The notes beneath the pieces are model-generated. The model searched no databases, was not told where the DNA came from, and saw only the letters and a program-made list of their open reading frames with translations. Positions 15,867 to 25,531 of a stretch of 64,000 nt of DNA are shown here, piece by piece. Made by a program: the position numbers and the translations under genes. Positions within the stretch are counted from its first letter, which is position 1. Each line of letters opens with the position of its first letter. This stretch comes from an uncultured Desulfovibrionaceae bacterium (GTDB taxonomy: Bacteria > Desulfobacterota > Desulfovibrionia > Desulfovibrionales > Desulfovibrionaceae). The stretch covers positions 1-64,000 of the forward strand of contig CALUUT010000022.1 in NCBI GenBank assembly GCA_944324045.1, given 5' to 3'.

Positions 15867-17621
15867 TTATTGTCGCCAACCGATTGCGGCGGAAGGACGT
15901 AACCGGGCTATCCGACTGTGAATGACGTCGGCGCTGTCTTTGTCGCGCGCCAATGAAAAGGCGTCGCGTATAGCGAGCAACGCTTCCACGGCACGGGCTC
16001 TGTCCCAGTTTTCCAGTTCTCTGCGGTCAATTTCGTCCAAGATATCCCGAGCCAACGCGACGGCGACCGCCGTTTCTCCTGCCTGGCACAGGAAGCGAAG
16101 CTGTCCGACTCGAAGAGTCAGGTTGACCGCCAATGACGTTCCTTGTGAGTTTTCTAGTACAGCCAGCGCTTCGCCGATATCATTGTTTTTAAAAAGCTCT
16201 TCCGCCTCGGCAAGAGCTTTGGAAACGGCGTCGTCGAGAGCCGTTTCCGCCACAGGGGCAAGAGGGACAATGGTTTTCGACGCATTGCCGTTGAGCGGCG
16301 TCCGCTGTTCCAAAGTTTGCAGCCATTCTTTTGTTTGGGAACAGGCAAACGGCGTGCCGTCTGTAAAATTGAGCGTTTCTACGCCGCTGAGGCGGTGGAC
16401 AAAGCGCATGGTTTCCTCACGGACCCGCTCTCTGGCTTGCGCGTAGTCTGGGCCGAGACAACCTAGAGCCTTATCGATAATAGCCTGTGCATCAAGACAG
16501 AACAGTGAAGCGGCAAAGAGGTCTTCCGCGCCGAGAGCCGCTTCAAGCGGTTTTCCGGATTCCAGCAAATTGTATAGCGCCTTAAGCCGGACAGTGTCCG
16601 GCGGGGGCAGGTAGGTCTGTCCATTTTCGGAGGGCGGCAGGGCCGCAACCTTGCTCCATAGAGCCAGTCTCAGCAATTGCCATGGCAGCGGATCATGGGG
16701 CGCCTCTTTATGTGCAAGAAATGCGTATTTGCAGGCGGCATCGACGAATTCTTTTCGGGCGGCCTTGGCGTCGTCGGAAGGCTCAGTTTGAAGATGCGCA
16801 GAAGAGAGCGTCGCGGGTGGAGTAATCGGAGCGGAAGGGCTCGCTGCCGGCGTGGCGGCGGCTGGTTCCAGTCGCGCGGACGCGGCGGATGGAGACGGCT
16901 GACCTGGTGGGGGCGTGGAAGGTTCAGGTTCAGCAACGGGCGCGACTGGGGGGGGCTGAGCCGAAACCGGTTGCGGCTCAGCGGTCTGGGGTTGAGCCGG
17001 AACAGGCGGCGTTTCTATGAAAGGCGGCGCCGGTTCTGGTTCAGCGGATTCCTTCGGCGGCGCCTCAGGTTCCGGAGGCAATGAGGGCAAGCGGCGAACA
17101 GCTTCGCGCAGATCGCGCAGGGGGAGAGCGTCCGGCATCAGTTCGCCCGCCAGCTGATCCAGCCGCTCCACTGCATCAAGCAGTTCGTTTAGAAAAGCGT
17201 CGGGAAGAGGCGACGCCGTTTTGTTCTCAAGGGATTGAATATTTGCGTATGCCTGTTCGTGCCACCATTCAAAGGCGTTCGTGCGTCTGCGCAGGCGGTT
17301 AAGAGGCGGGAAGGCTGTCTCCCAGCAGGAGGAGAACAGGCTGATAAAAAGATTCATAGCGTCAAGGAAACCTTGGAGTCCTTGGATTTTTTGCAAGGCG
17401 ACGCCCATGTAGGCGGCAATCGAAATATCTTTCGACTTGGTTTCCAGAATGATTCTGGATTGCTCCACAATGTTTGACCATGAAACAGGTCCGCCCTGGG
17501 TTGCTGAACTTAGTTTGTCGATTTCCGCAAGAACAGCCCCATACTCAGGCTCGTATTTTGCATCAAAGCCGGCCGGGTTTTCGCCCGGAATGGGAACGCT
17601 TCCTAATGCGGTGACATCCAT
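15867..17621 (-). CDS. tssA: T6SS cap/assembly protein TssA
   Basis: This 584-residue protein begins with an ImpA_N domain (PIPGENPAGFDAKYEPEY at about residues 10-27, then a helical region to about 180). A long linker rich in proline, glutamate and alanine follows (about 190-290), with a helical C-terminal region after it. TssA nucleates the sheath and stays at its distal end or baseplate. ATG 17621 is chosen because it follows AAAGGAATTCCT and gives the standard N-terminus; longer in-frame extensions to 17690 have no such site. It is the first gene of the minus-strand arm, so the promoter should be in the gap upstream. Confidence 0.92.
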   Translation of the reverse strand: MDVTALGSVPIPGENPAGFDAKYEPEYGAVLAEIDKLSSATQGGPVSWSNIVEQSRIILETKSKDISIAAYMGVALQKIQGLQGFLDAMNLFISLFSSCWETAFPPLNRLRRRTNAFEWWHEQAYANIQSLENKTASPLPDAFLNELLDAVERLDQLAGELMPDALPLRDLREAVRRLPSLPPEPEAPPKESAEPEPAPPFIETPPVPAQPQTAEPQPVSAQPPPVAPVAEPEPSTPPPGQPSPSAASARLEPAAATPAASPSAPITPPATLSSAHLQTEPSDDAKAARKEFVDAACKYAFLAHKEAPHDPLPWQLLRLALWSKVAALPPSENGQTYLPPPDTVRLKALYNLLESGKPLEAALGAEDLFAASLFCLDAQAIIDKALGCLGPDYAQARERVREETMRFVHRLSGVETLNFTDGTPFACSQTKEWLQTLEQRTPLNGNASKTIVPLAPVAETALDDAVSKALAEAEELFKNNDIGEALAVLENSQGTSLAVNLTLRVGQLRFLCQAGETAVAVALARDILDEIDRRELENWDRARAVEALLAIRDAFSLARDKDSADVIHSRIARLRPSAAIGWRQ

Positions 17622-17918
17622 AGGAATTCCTTTTTTCAGATATATTGACGTTGCGGACGCTGAACGCAATTTATAACGAGCCGCAATCAATTATCTGAGA
17701 ATAAAATAGGAGTGGTAATCAGGTCAAGTTAAAGATTATCGACATAAAATGCGTCGCCGGTGGGATGAATGGATGCAAATCCAACGAGAGGCCCATAGTG
17801 TGGAACTATGGCGGCAAACCATTTTTATGCCAGAGCACATGAGGATGCCTTTGGCCCAATATGAGAGAGTTGTGTAAAGAGAAGCACCCATTCTTTAATA
17901 ATATGTAAGAATATAACT
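17622..17918. other. Intergenic region upstream of tssA
   Basis: No gene is supported in these 297 bases. The region must hold the promoter of the tssA-tssB-tssC-hcp-clpV arm. No sigma-70 pair stands out. On the minus strand TGGCAT-N5-TGGTT near 17814-17829 weakly resembles a sigma-54 site but lacks the GC at -12. Confidence 0.4.
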
Positions 17919-18551
17919 TTATGATGTCGCCCCGCAAGATGGCTTTGGACGTGATTTGCCTGTTTTGCCTCTATGCTGCCACCATGTGTCTTCCTGTTCC
18001 AAAACCCACCAGGCTGTATGGTCTCGAGCCATGATGGCTCTGGCGAGATCTTGTCCTTCTTTTGTACAAAGGCGTTTGGTTGCGTTGCTCAACCATTTTG
18101 AAGCATATGGGTTGCCCATATCTTCCTCTTCTTTCAGGCTGAGAATAAGGTCAAGGTGATCCGCGTCATTGGCGAGCATCGCTTCAACCGTTTTTCCCTC
18201 TTCAAGTTCATCCCACAGCGACAGGATATCTTTTTGCAGTCCGGTTCCTTCGAGGGCGTGCTCCATGGCCTTACGCGGCGTGGATGTATTATATATATGG
18301 TTTACGTAATTGAAGTCGCCGATGCGGGTTTCGTGAAAATCATGAAACAGGCACATGAGGGTTGTGCGCGCAATGTCGGCTTTTGCCATGTTTGCCAGTA
18401 CATAACCGATGACTGCCGTGCGGAAGGAATGCTCGGCTACGCTTTCTTTGCCGCTTCCCAGAAATTGATATCCTGTTCGTGGGGTTTTGCGCAGCATTCC
18501 TGCTTCAAAGAGAAAATCCGCCAGATGCATAAGATATGAACATTCCTGCAT
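17919..18551 (-). CDS. HD-domain phosphohydrolase (HD3/YfbR-like)
   Basis: This 210-residue protein carries a complete HD metal site. The histidine is in SVAEHSFR (about residue 41), the HD pair is in CLFHDFHE (about 69-70) and the later aspartate is in NDADHLDL (about 130). Related proteins are 5'-deoxyribonucleotidases or dNTP-processing enzymes, so a nucleotide phosphohydrolase is the best guess; the exact substrate is not visible. The C-terminal 25 residues are basic and look like a free tail. AAGGAGCC precedes the ATG with about 9 bases of spacing. It stands alone between the T6SS and the YeiH-type gene. Confidence 0.8.
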   Translation of the reverse strand: MQECSYLMHLADFLFEAGMLRKTPRTGYQFLGSGKESVAEHSFRTAVIGYVLANMAKADIARTTLMCLFHDFHETRIGDFNYVNHIYNTSTPRKAMEHALEGTGLQKDILSLWDELEEGKTVEAMLANDADHLDLILSLKEEEDMGNPYASKWLSNATKRLCTKEGQDLARAIMARDHTAWWVLEQEDTWWQHRGKTGKSRPKPSCGATS

Positions 18552-18773
18552 GATTATAGGCTCCTTTTGGATGCATATGAGTGGTTGGCGGGGCGTTCGA
18601 CAGTTCCTTCCGGGGGATATGGAAATAAAAATAGTGCTGACGGCGTTTGAGTATGGAATGGAAACGGCGACTATGTCTGAGAACTTTCAGGGGGCGGGCG
18701 CATGGCAATGCGTTTTTACCGCCCCATTCAATGGTCGCAACGCTCCGTGCTGTGCGTTTGCAGGAAATACGCA

Positions 18774-19817
18774 TCAGATAAATTTGAGTATGAGCTTTGT
18801 GATGCCATAACCGCCAAGAGTCAGCCAGAGATACATAAGTATGGCCAGATAGAACGGCGCTGCGCCTACTTTTTTTACCTTTTCGAGACGTGTTTCTATG
18901 CCCAGAGCGCACATGGCCATTGTGAGAATGAAAACATCAGCTTTGGTGATGAAGGCGACTACAGAGGCGGGGGTGATGCCCAGCGAGTTAAAGCCCGCGC
19001 ATAGAATAAAAAAGAGAGCGAACCATGGAAAAACAATACGTGTTTCCTGTTTTTCTCCAGCTGCTGTTTTGTGGGCAAGCCAGAGGCCAAGGAAGATTAA
19101 AAGCGGAGCTATCAGCATGACTCTGAGCATTTTTACAATAACTGCGGTATTGCCCGCATCAAAGGAAACGGCTTGTCCCGCAGCTACGGCATGGGCGACC
19201 TCATGAATGGTTCCGCCCACAAACATGCCGTATTCTTGCGCGGACAGTCCAAGAATGCCGGTTTTTTGCAGAATCGGGTAGAGAAACATGGACAGGGTTC
19301 CAAAAAGGACTACCGTGCCGACAGCGATGCTGCTTTCATGGGGTTTGGCCTTGACCACCGGTTCGGTGGCCAGAACAGCGGCGGCGCCGCATATGGAACT
19401 CCCGGCGGCGGTAAGCATGGAAAGACGGGGCGACAAGCCGAAAAATCTTGGTCCGCAAAAACTCCCTAAAAGAAATGTCGTTGTGACCATGATGCAGCTA
19501 ATAAGCAGCCCATCGATTCCAACATGCCATAAATCTTGAAAAGTAATGCGAAATCCAAAAAATACAATGCCAATTCTTAAAAGAATTTTTGAAGAGAAAA
19601 GAATGCCGGGAACCCACTCCTGCGGAAGGTGTTGTCTGAGGGTATTGCCATAAAAAATGCCAAGCACAATACCCACAATAAGAGGGCTTATGCCAAGACT
19701 GCTCAGCAGGTCTATCTGTGAAATTTGGAATGCGGCGCTTGCAAAAAGCGCGACCAGGACGATGCCGTTAAGAGTTTGTCTGTTGTACGTTTCCTTGATT
19801 TTTTTTACGTTGATCAT
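18774..19817 (-). CDS. YeiH/UPF0324 family membrane protein (putative sulfate-type exporter)
   Basis: This protein of about 347 residues has some ten membrane segments and the family motifs of Cons_hypoth698/YeiH. These include GIVLGIFYGNTL, an L-x-LLRIGIVFFGFRIT segment, AAGSSICGAAAVLA (about residues 150-163) and GGTIHEVAHAVAAG near 220. YeiH proteins are called sulfate exporters on limited evidence, although loss of sulfonate- or sulfite-derived sulfur would fit a sulfidogen. ATG 19817 is preferred over ATG 19826 because GAAGG lies 9 bases before it. No LysR regulator is adjacent. The 222 bases between it and the HD gene hold no clear feature. Confidence 0.88.
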   Translation of the reverse strand: MINVKKIKETYNRQTLNGIVLVALFASAAFQISQIDLLSSLGISPLIVGIVLGIFYGNTLRQHLPQEWVPGILFSSKILLRIGIVFFGFRITFQDLWHVGIDGLLISCIMVTTTFLLGSFCGPRFFGLSPRLSMLTAAGSSICGAAAVLATEPVVKAKPHESSIAVGTVVLFGTLSMFLYPILQKTGILGLSAQEYGMFVGGTIHEVAHAVAAGQAVSFDAGNTAVIVKMLRVMLIAPLLIFLGLWLAHKTAAGEKQETRIVFPWFALFFILCAGFNSLGITPASVVAFITKADVFILTMAMCALGIETRLEKVKKVGAAPFYLAILMYLWLTLGGYGITKLILKFI

Positions 19818-20379
19818 GCTCTGCATCCTTCATTGTGCCATAGTCGGAGCGATTGGCTCCTGGTGCTTGGAGCATAGTTGGGCGACAGACAGAAAATGCT
19901 CCAGGACGGAAGGTTTCCGCCATTTTTTGAAGGCGTTTTTGGAGCAGGCCGGAGTTTTGTTTACAGCGAACCGGAACGCCTTCGTTTCACATGGGACACG
20001 CGAGCGCCCCTCTTGATTTCAAGTAAACCTCAAGAGGTAAGGAATTGGAGCAAAAGACGGAAACGTGAATATATATGCTACGAGATATTTAGAGCGTTTT
20101 TTGACGCTGGCGCAGCAAATTAAAGTGTTTTTTGGGCAAAACGGCGTATTCGTCAGAATGTCCGGTTCGTATGTTCAGAAGGCGGCCCAGGGGAGAAACG
20201 GTTCTTTTTCGCAAGATAGGCGCAAACGGATAAGAACTGTCCAGTCCAGGCGTTCAAGAGCGCGCATTCATGTATGAAGAATAAAACATTATAACGAAAC
20301 AAATAAGTTAATATAGTTATTATATATAAATAAATATTTTTTGATATAAAACTTTTGCGCGCTCAACCCTCATACCGCA
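19818..20379. other. Long intergenic region upstream of the YeiH-type gene
   Basis: No convincing gene is present in 562 bases. Frames of up to about 80 codons exist but have no family features. Repeated GGAGC/GCTCC elements at 19846-19873 could form alternative hairpins in a leader of the YeiH-type gene. Bases 20280-20350 are very AT-rich and are flanked by a 9-base inverted repeat (20258-20266 and 20356-20364). Confidence 0.4.
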
Positions 20380-22944
20380 TTAATTGTTCCAGAATCCTGG
20401 CAAGGCCAAAGATATCTGATACCTGTTTTCACGTTCTCCTTTGTTGTCTCTTGGCTCTCTTTTCAATGAGCCTATGATTTTGAAGCATTGATGCTCATAG
20501 GCGATTGAGAGAGAGGTCTCCAACTCCTCGCTCCTTTTGAAATCGTACCAAGTATCCACATAAAACACAAACGGCTTGAAGTATCGTAATTCCAGTTCCA
20601 CATTTAAGAGCTGGAGGTCTTCTCCGGTAAGAGGCGTGTCCATATCCCACGAACGTTCAATGCGATGGAATCTGTCCGTGCTGTCAAAGATATCCATGGG
20701 ATCGTAGGCATGGTACACGCTAAAATCGCGCCGTCTGCGATATTCATCCAGGGTATGAATTTCGTCATAAGTGATGATTGCTGACCCGATGCTTGGCTCT
20801 GATAGAGTTAACGTATTGGAATGCCTGGTTATTTCTCCGGTGTACGGAGAAACCCATGTTCTGGTTTGCAACCCGATATATTTGCCGGGATACAGGGTCA
20901 GATCAAACAGGATATCCATGACCGGCCTGTGCGGGTACCGGTCAAGATACGAACTGCGCTGGGCTTCTTTGAAATCGTAGCCGCTTTGGATGATGAAACG
21001 CATGAAATCGTAGTAGTTTTGCGTGACGACCGGATTTTTCTTTTCATCAAGCGAGACAATCTCCTGCTTCCGGGTAAAGACGTTGGTTAAGGAAAACGTC
21101 ACTTCATTTTTTGGGGCGATGCGGTCTTCAGCGTCAAACCATGGATTATCGGTCTGGTTTACGCTTGGCAAATACTGGTACTCAGCTCGCGGCTGCAGAG
21201 AGTGCCGAATGGCGACCCACTGGCTTTGTCCGACGTTTTTCTTGGCTGGGGCAAGAGCTTCCCGGTCGAAAAAATAGGGACGTGAAAATTCCGTGCTTCC
21301 CGTGACCGTAAATTCCGGAAGCGTTCTGTGCGTTCCGTTCTGGTCGCCGTCATCTGTAAAAATACGTTCTTTCCGCTCCAGGTTGTAGAAGGTTTCCCGC
21401 AGGGCGAAGCTGCTGACAACAGAAAGATAGGGATTATAAAAAGGCAGGGTTACTTCAGGTTTTACGTCGTAGCGCATTCCTTTTGAGCCTGTCTGCCGGT
21501 AAAAATTCACAGCCTGAAAATGACCGCTCAGTTCAAGAGGCAGAGGCATGCCCGGCAGTATATTGAAGCGATTGAGGAAAAAATCAGCCTGCGGCAGCCT
21601 CTGGACCAGAACGTCTTCGGAATGGGAGCGGTTTCCGTTTCCCAGCCCCTGGTCCTGCATGTAGCGGGCGCTTATGCCGAAGGTCGCCAGGTCCCACTCC
21701 CGGTATATCTGGATTTCGTTGCGCCGGTCTTCGTTTATTTCATTGATCGTTCGCCCGAATTCATCCAGAAAGGTGTCGTGAATTTCGTCATATCCGCCCA
21801 GCTCGTTTTTGAATTCGCGCATGAAGTCCTGATCCGAGACGTAGTCGAGATTAAGCTTGATTTTCCAGCGCGGATCCGACAACTCGCCGTCATAAAGTCC
21901 GCGTATCCAGTATCTGTTGCGGTTTTCCCGGACAAGGTCGTCTGAATATCGGGTTCCGTCCATATCCCTTACCTGGTCGTACAGCCAGTCCCCCCGTATC
22001 CATAATTTGTCCGCATTGGTGAAGTTCGCACGATATTCGCCGCCGAGCATGACCCCCCTGTCCGTCATCATGAGCGCGTTTATCGTCAGGTCCGAATTGT
22101 CGTCAATGGCCCAGAAGAAGGGCTGGTTGTAAAACCAGCCGTTTTGCGAACTGTTGCCTACCTCTGGAACAAGCAGTCCGCTTTGCCGCGTGGTCTGCGC
22201 CGGCACGATAAGGTAGGGGGTGTACATAAAAGGAATATTGACGGCCTGCATGCGTACACGGGAAAGCGTCGCATATCCGTCGATATCGACATGAGCGTCT
22301 CGCGCGGCGATGGACCATGCGGGGGTGTCTCCGTCGCAGGTCGTGACCAGCGCGTCGCGAATAGAATAGGAATCTCCCCAGTGCTTGATGATTCGTTCTC
22401 CATCAAAATAGGCGTGCGGGCCATGCATGAATACCGAACCATTATGCAGCCAGCCCAGTTTATTGGCCATGTCGAACTCTGCTTCTTCAGACTTCATGGT
22501 GTCGCCGCCGAAAAAGGCTTCAACATGTCCCCTAAGATAGACCCACCCTGTTGCTCTGAAATAGCGGGCGTAATCCGCTTTGACATATTCCTCGCCGCGT
22601 ACGAGCAAAACATTGCCTTCCGCTTCGACAACAGCTTCCGTGCTGTGCGCGGTCAGTTTTTCAGCCGTGAGTTGCCATTGCTGCTGCTCTTCCTGCTCTT
22701 GACCGCTCTCTTCTGCGTCGTTGGAAGCTGTTTTTTCCGGAACAACAAGCGTCATGTCCACAGTTTCCACTTTTTTTGTATAGGGCGTGCTTACCGCGAT
22801 TTCGCCGTCCGGCAGGTTTTGGGCATAACTGTGTCGCGCGCAAAGCATCGATGCGGTAAAGGCGAAAAGACAGGATGCCGTCAGCAGGCAACGAAACAGG
22901 AGTCTTCTTTTCCGGAAAGACAACAAGCGCAAGCGGTTATTCAT
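20380..22944 (-). CDS. lptD: LPS-assembly protein LptD
   Basis: This protein of about 854 residues is LptD, the outer-membrane beta-barrel that inserts lipopolysaccharide. A signal peptide with a basic start (RLRLLSFRKRRLLFRC) ends near AQN at about residue 42. The OstA/LptA-like periplasmic domain spans about 80-250, with repeated G-N-V and G-W-V-Y-L-R-G-H-V strands. The barrel then runs to the C-terminal aromatic residue (FWNN). Only two cysteines remain in the mature part (TTCDGD and HQCFKI), so a single inter-domain disulfide is possible instead of the two pairs in E. coli. ATG 22944 is chosen because it begins the signal peptide and follows GGA; a start at 23013 would add an unlikely leader. 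Confidence 0.92.
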   Translation of the reverse strand: MNNRLRLLSFRKRRLLFRCLLTASCLFAFTASMLCARHSYAQNLPDGEIAVSTPYTKKVETVDMTLVVPEKTASNDAEESGQEQEEQQQWQLTAEKLTAHSTEAVVEAEGNVLLVRGEEYVKADYARYFRATGWVYLRGHVEAFFGGDTMKSEEAEFDMANKLGWLHNGSVFMHGPHAYFDGERIIKHWGDSYSIRDALVTTCDGDTPAWSIAARDAHVDIDGYATLSRVRMQAVNIPFMYTPYLIVPAQTTRQSGLLVPEVGNSSQNGWFYNQPFFWAIDDNSDLTINALMMTDRGVMLGGEYRANFTNADKLWIRGDWLYDQVRDMDGTRYSDDLVRENRNRYWIRGLYDGELSDPRWKIKLNLDYVSDQDFMREFKNELGGYDEIHDTFLDEFGRTINEINEDRRNEIQIYREWDLATFGISARYMQDQGLGNGNRSHSEDVLVQRLPQADFFLNRFNILPGMPLPLELSGHFQAVNFYRQTGSKGMRYDVKPEVTLPFYNPYLSVVSSFALRETFYNLERKERIFTDDGDQNGTHRTLPEFTVTGSTEFSRPYFFDREALAPAKKNVGQSQWVAIRHSLQPRAEYQYLPSVNQTDNPWFDAEDRIAPKNEVTFSLTNVFTRKQEIVSLDEKKNPVVTQNYYDFMRFIIQSGYDFKEAQRSSYLDRYPHRPVMDILFDLTLYPGKYIGLQTRTWVSPYTGEITRHSNTLTLSEPSIGSAIITYDEIHTLDEYRRRRDFSVYHAYDPMDIFDSTDRFHRIERSWDMDTPLTGEDLQLLNVELELRYFKPFVFYVDTWYDFKRSEELETSLSIAYEHQCFKIIGSLKREPRDNKGERENRYQISLALPGFWNN

Positions 22945-23096
22945 GCCGATTCCAAAAATTGTATGTTGAATGTCGAACTGTGAGCGCGTATAGTCCAAGG
23001 TCATTGCGGTCATGGCAATAAACTCCGCCTTCTAGCACACTTTTCCATCAAGGAAAAGCGGCCCTTAGTGGGTATATCCGGGAACCCTTACTATTT

Positions 23097-24293
23097 ATGG
23101 TAGCGTTTATGAGCGTGGAAAACAGAACAGATTATTGCGGATATGAAGGGAAAACGGCCAGTCATCCTTTTCATGATGCGCCTGACAGCTCGGTTACGGT
23201 TCTGGTTCATCTGGACCGGCTGCGGCATAATTTTCACGAGCTGCAAAGAGCGTGCGGTGTTCCGATAATGCCGGTGCTCAAGGCTGACGCCTATGGGCAT
23301 GGAGTCGTCAGGTGCGCCAAGGCCCTGGAAGCGTACGCCCCCTTGCTGGGAGTTGGAACCGTGGCCGAAGGCTCAATGTTGCGCGACGCCGGCATTGCAA
23401 CACCGATTCTTGCCATGGTGGGACTGATCTGCAAGGAGGATGCGCGCCTTGCGGCAAGAGACAGGATTATGCCCCTTGCAGGAACCTCTGAGGCGCTTAA
23501 AGCCCTGAATGCTGCGCATTCAGGTTCGGCTCCTTTGCCGGTGGCCCTGAAGTTCAATACAGGAATGAGCCGTTTGGGTTTTTCTCCTGATGATGTGCCT
23601 GCGGTGATTGATCTGGCAAGGGGGTTGCCGAATATTGCGCCTGCGGCGGCGATTTCTCATCTGGCTGCGGCGGATGAATCCGCGGGAAGTTCTTTCACGG
23701 ACAGGCAGATTGCGCTTTTTGATGATATTGCCGCCGGTCTTAAGTCGGCGTTTCCGCAAATGCAGTTTTCTCTCGCCAATTCAGCGGGCGGGCTTGCGTA
23801 TGAGAAGGCGCGACACGATTTTGTGCGGGGCGGCATTGCCCTTTATGGATGCAATCCTCTTGAGGGTTCTGGTTTGGAATGCATGTCGCCAAACTTGCAG
23901 CCGGTGATGGAGGTCTTTGCGCCCATCTTGCAGGTACGCGATATATCCGCTGGGGAAAGCGTAAGTTACGGCTGCACGTTTACGGCGCAAACACCCATGC
24001 GTATCGCTGTCGTCGCCGCAGGGTATGCCCACGGTTTTTTGCGCGCCCTGTCCGGAAAGGGCGTAGTGAATATAAAGGGAGAGCAGGTTCCGATTCTGGG
24101 CCGGATATGCATGCAGCTTTGCATGGCGGATGTGAGCCGGATTCCTTACGTCCAGCCTGGCGAGCCCGCCTTTCTTATTGGCGGTCAGGAGCATCCGGTA
24201 AGCGCTTGCGCGCAGGCGGCGGCCGCAGGGACCATCCCGTATGAGCTTTTCTGTCTGCTTGGGGCAAGAAATCAACGGTGTTTTTCTGAATAA
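23097..24293 (+). CDS. alr: Alanine racemase
   Basis: This protein of about 398 residues converts L-alanine to D-alanine for peptidoglycan. The PLP lysine is K62 in PVLKADAYGHG. The second catalytic base is the tyrosine in GESVSYGCTFTA (about residue 288). The C-terminal beta-domain contains the conserved GRICMQLCMADVS stretch, where most relatives have G-R-x-x-M-D. The N-terminus has a 30-residue extension before the barrel. ATG 23097 and ATG 23109 are both possible and neither has a strong ribosome site. It is divergent from lptD across a 152-base gap and is followed by the ribosomal cluster under its own promoter. Confidence 0.93.
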   Translation: MVAFMSVENRTDYCGYEGKTASHPFHDAPDSSVTVLVHLDRLRHNFHELQRACGVPIMPVLKADAYGHGVVRCAKALEAYAPLLGVGTVAEGSMLRDAGIATPILAMVGLICKEDARLAARDRIMPLAGTSEALKALNAAHSGSAPLPVALKFNTGMSRLGFSPDDVPAVIDLARGLPNIAPAAAISHLAAADESAGSSFTDRQIALFDDIAAGLKSAFPQMQFSLANSAGGLAYEKARHDFVRGGIALYGCNPLEGSGLECMSPNLQPVMEVFAPILQVRDISAGESVSYGCTFTAQTPMRIAVVAAGYAHGFLRALSGKGVVNIKGEQVPILGRICMQLCMADVSRIPYVQPGEPAFLIGGQEHPVSACAQAAAAGTIPYELFCLLGARNQRCFSE

Positions 24294-24345
24294 TGGAGAT
24301 ACTGAGGCGTTTTATGACGCTGTTGCGGGGAAGTGTAAAGACTTC

Positions 24346-24372
24346 TTGACAAGAAAGCATGTTGTGGATAAT
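24346..24372 (+). promoter_or_regulatory. Sigma-70-type promoter of rpsF operon
   Basis: TTGACA at 24346-24351 and GATAAT at 24367-24372, 15 bases apart, lie in the 146-base gap before rpsF. The leader would be about 60 bases. The spacing is short but the hexamers are good. Confidence 0.5.
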
Positions 24373-24439
24373 CAAACCAGTTCCTTTGCTCGTTTTTTTG
24401 TCAGGACGGGCCAATGAGACCATAAAGGAGGTTTCCTGC

Positions 24440-24742
24440 ATGAGAAAATTTGAAACGCTGCTGCTTCTTTCGCCGGAGCTGACCAGCGATGCCCGCGAAG
24501 CCTTGATCGGCAACTTTGTTGCCGTTATCGAGCGCATGGGCGGAAAGACAGTTGTGGATGCATGGGGCATGCGCGATCTTGCATACCCTGTACGCAAGCA
24601 GATGCGCGGTTATTATGTGCGTCTTGAATATGAAGCCCCTGCGAACACGGTGGCGGAGCTTGAACGTAATATTCGCATCAGCGACGGCGTATTCAAGTTC
24701 ATGACCATCCAGCTCTGTGAAACGGTTGAGGAGGGTGCATAG
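24440..24742 (+). CDS. rpsF: 30S ribosomal protein bS6
   Basis: This 100-residue protein is bS6, a primary component of the central domain of the 30S subunit, where it pairs with bS18. It starts [14 protein letters not shown] and contains the conserved [19 protein letters not shown] segment (about residues 52-70). The C-terminus is short and lacks the glutamate tail of E. coli S6. ATG 24440 has a strong AAAGGAGG 9 bases upstream. It is the first gene of rpsF-rpsR-rplI-dnaB. Confidence 0.97.
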   Translation: MRKFETLLLLSPELTSDAREALIGNFVAVIERMGGKTVVDAWGMRDLAYPVRKQMRGYYVRLEYEAPANTVAELERNIRISDGVFKFMTIQLCETVEEGA

Positions 24743-24743
24743 C

Positions 24744-25007
24744 ATGGCCTTTAAGAAAAAATTCAGTCCCCGACGCAAATTCTGCCGTTTCTGTGCGGAC
24801 AAGGATTTACCTTTGAATTATAAGCGTCCTGATATCCTTAAGGATTTTCTTACTGAGCGGGGCAAGATCATTGCCCGCCGCATCACGGGAACCTGCGCCT
24901 ATCATCAGCGTCTGCTCACCCGTGAAATCAAGCGGGCCCGTCAGATGGCGCTTCTGTTCTACACTACGGCGCATTCCAGCGACGTCAAGAAGAAGAGCAT
25001 TATCTAG
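24744..25007 (+). CDS. rpsR: 30S ribosomal protein bS18
   Basis: This 87-residue basic protein is bS18, the partner of bS6. It keeps the [20 protein letters not shown] region (residues 12-31) and the [21 protein letters not shown] motif. The two cysteines in CRFC plus the third in GTC match the zinc-type (C+) form of bS18. ATG 24744 is 2 bases after rpsF, with GAGG upstream. Codon use and spacing agree with a highly expressed operon. Confidence 0.97.
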   Translation: MAFKKKFSPRRKFCRFCADKDLPLNYKRPDILKDFLTERGKIIARRITGTCAYHQRLLTREIKRARQMALLFYTTAHSSDVKKKSII

Positions 25008-25018
25008 GAGGGCCGGGA

Positions 25019-25531
25019 ATGAAAGTTATTCTTAGAGCTGATGTGGAAAACCTTGGATCTCTTGGGGACGTTGTTCAGGTAAAACCGGGGTACGGCCGTA
25101 ATTTCTTGTTGCCCCAGGGCCTTGCCATGTTGGCGACTCCCGGCAACATCAAGGTTTTTGAATCGGAACGCAAGAAACTCCAGGCCAGAATGGACGCATT
25201 GCGCTCTGATGCGCGGGCCATTGCTGAAAAAATTGCGGAAGCCAAAGTCGTTATTCCCATGCGCGTGGGTGAAAACGATAAACTGTATGGTTCCGTTACG
25301 GCTTCCATCATCGCGGATGCGCTTGCGGCCCAGGATATTGTCGTTGACCGCCGTCGCATTCTGATGGATGGCGCCATCCGCACTTTGGGCGACCATCCTG
25401 TCCGGGTGCGTCTCCATGCTGATGTCGTGGCTGAACTTAATGTCAGCGTCGTTCCCGAAGATCACCGTCCGGTTGAAGATGACGAAAATGTCGCAGCAGA
25501 AGCCGATACGGCAGAAGCCGCCGCAGAATAA
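25019..25531 (+). CDS. rplI: 50S ribosomal protein bL9
   Basis: This 170-residue protein is bL9. Its N-terminal domain carries the signature G-x-x-x-x-V-K-x-G-Y-x-R-N-F-L-x-P, here VVQVKPGYGRNFLLPQGLA (about residues 19-37). A long connecting helix follows, and then the C-terminal domain. The last 25 residues form an acidic, alanine-rich tail (EDDENVAAEADTAEAAAE) that is longer than in E. coli. The dnaB start lies inside this tail region, so about 44 bases are read in two frames. AGGAGGG precedes the ATG. Confidence 0.96.
   Translation: MKVILRADVENLGSLGDVVQVKPGYGRNFLLPQGLAMLATPGNIKVFESERKKLQARMDALRSDARAIAEKIAEAKVVIPMRVGENDKLYGSVTASIIADALAAQDIVVDRRRILMDGAIRTLGDHPVRVRLHADVVAELNVSVVPEDHRPVEDDENVAAEADTAEAAAE

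Noticed and set aside
17814-17829. Possible sigma-54 promoter for the tssA arm
   Set aside because: TGGCA is present but the -12 element lacks GC. A second candidate nearby has the wrong spacing by one base.
19878-20123. 81-codon plus-strand frame in the gap before lptD
   Set aside because: Codon use and composition look random and there is no ribosome site.
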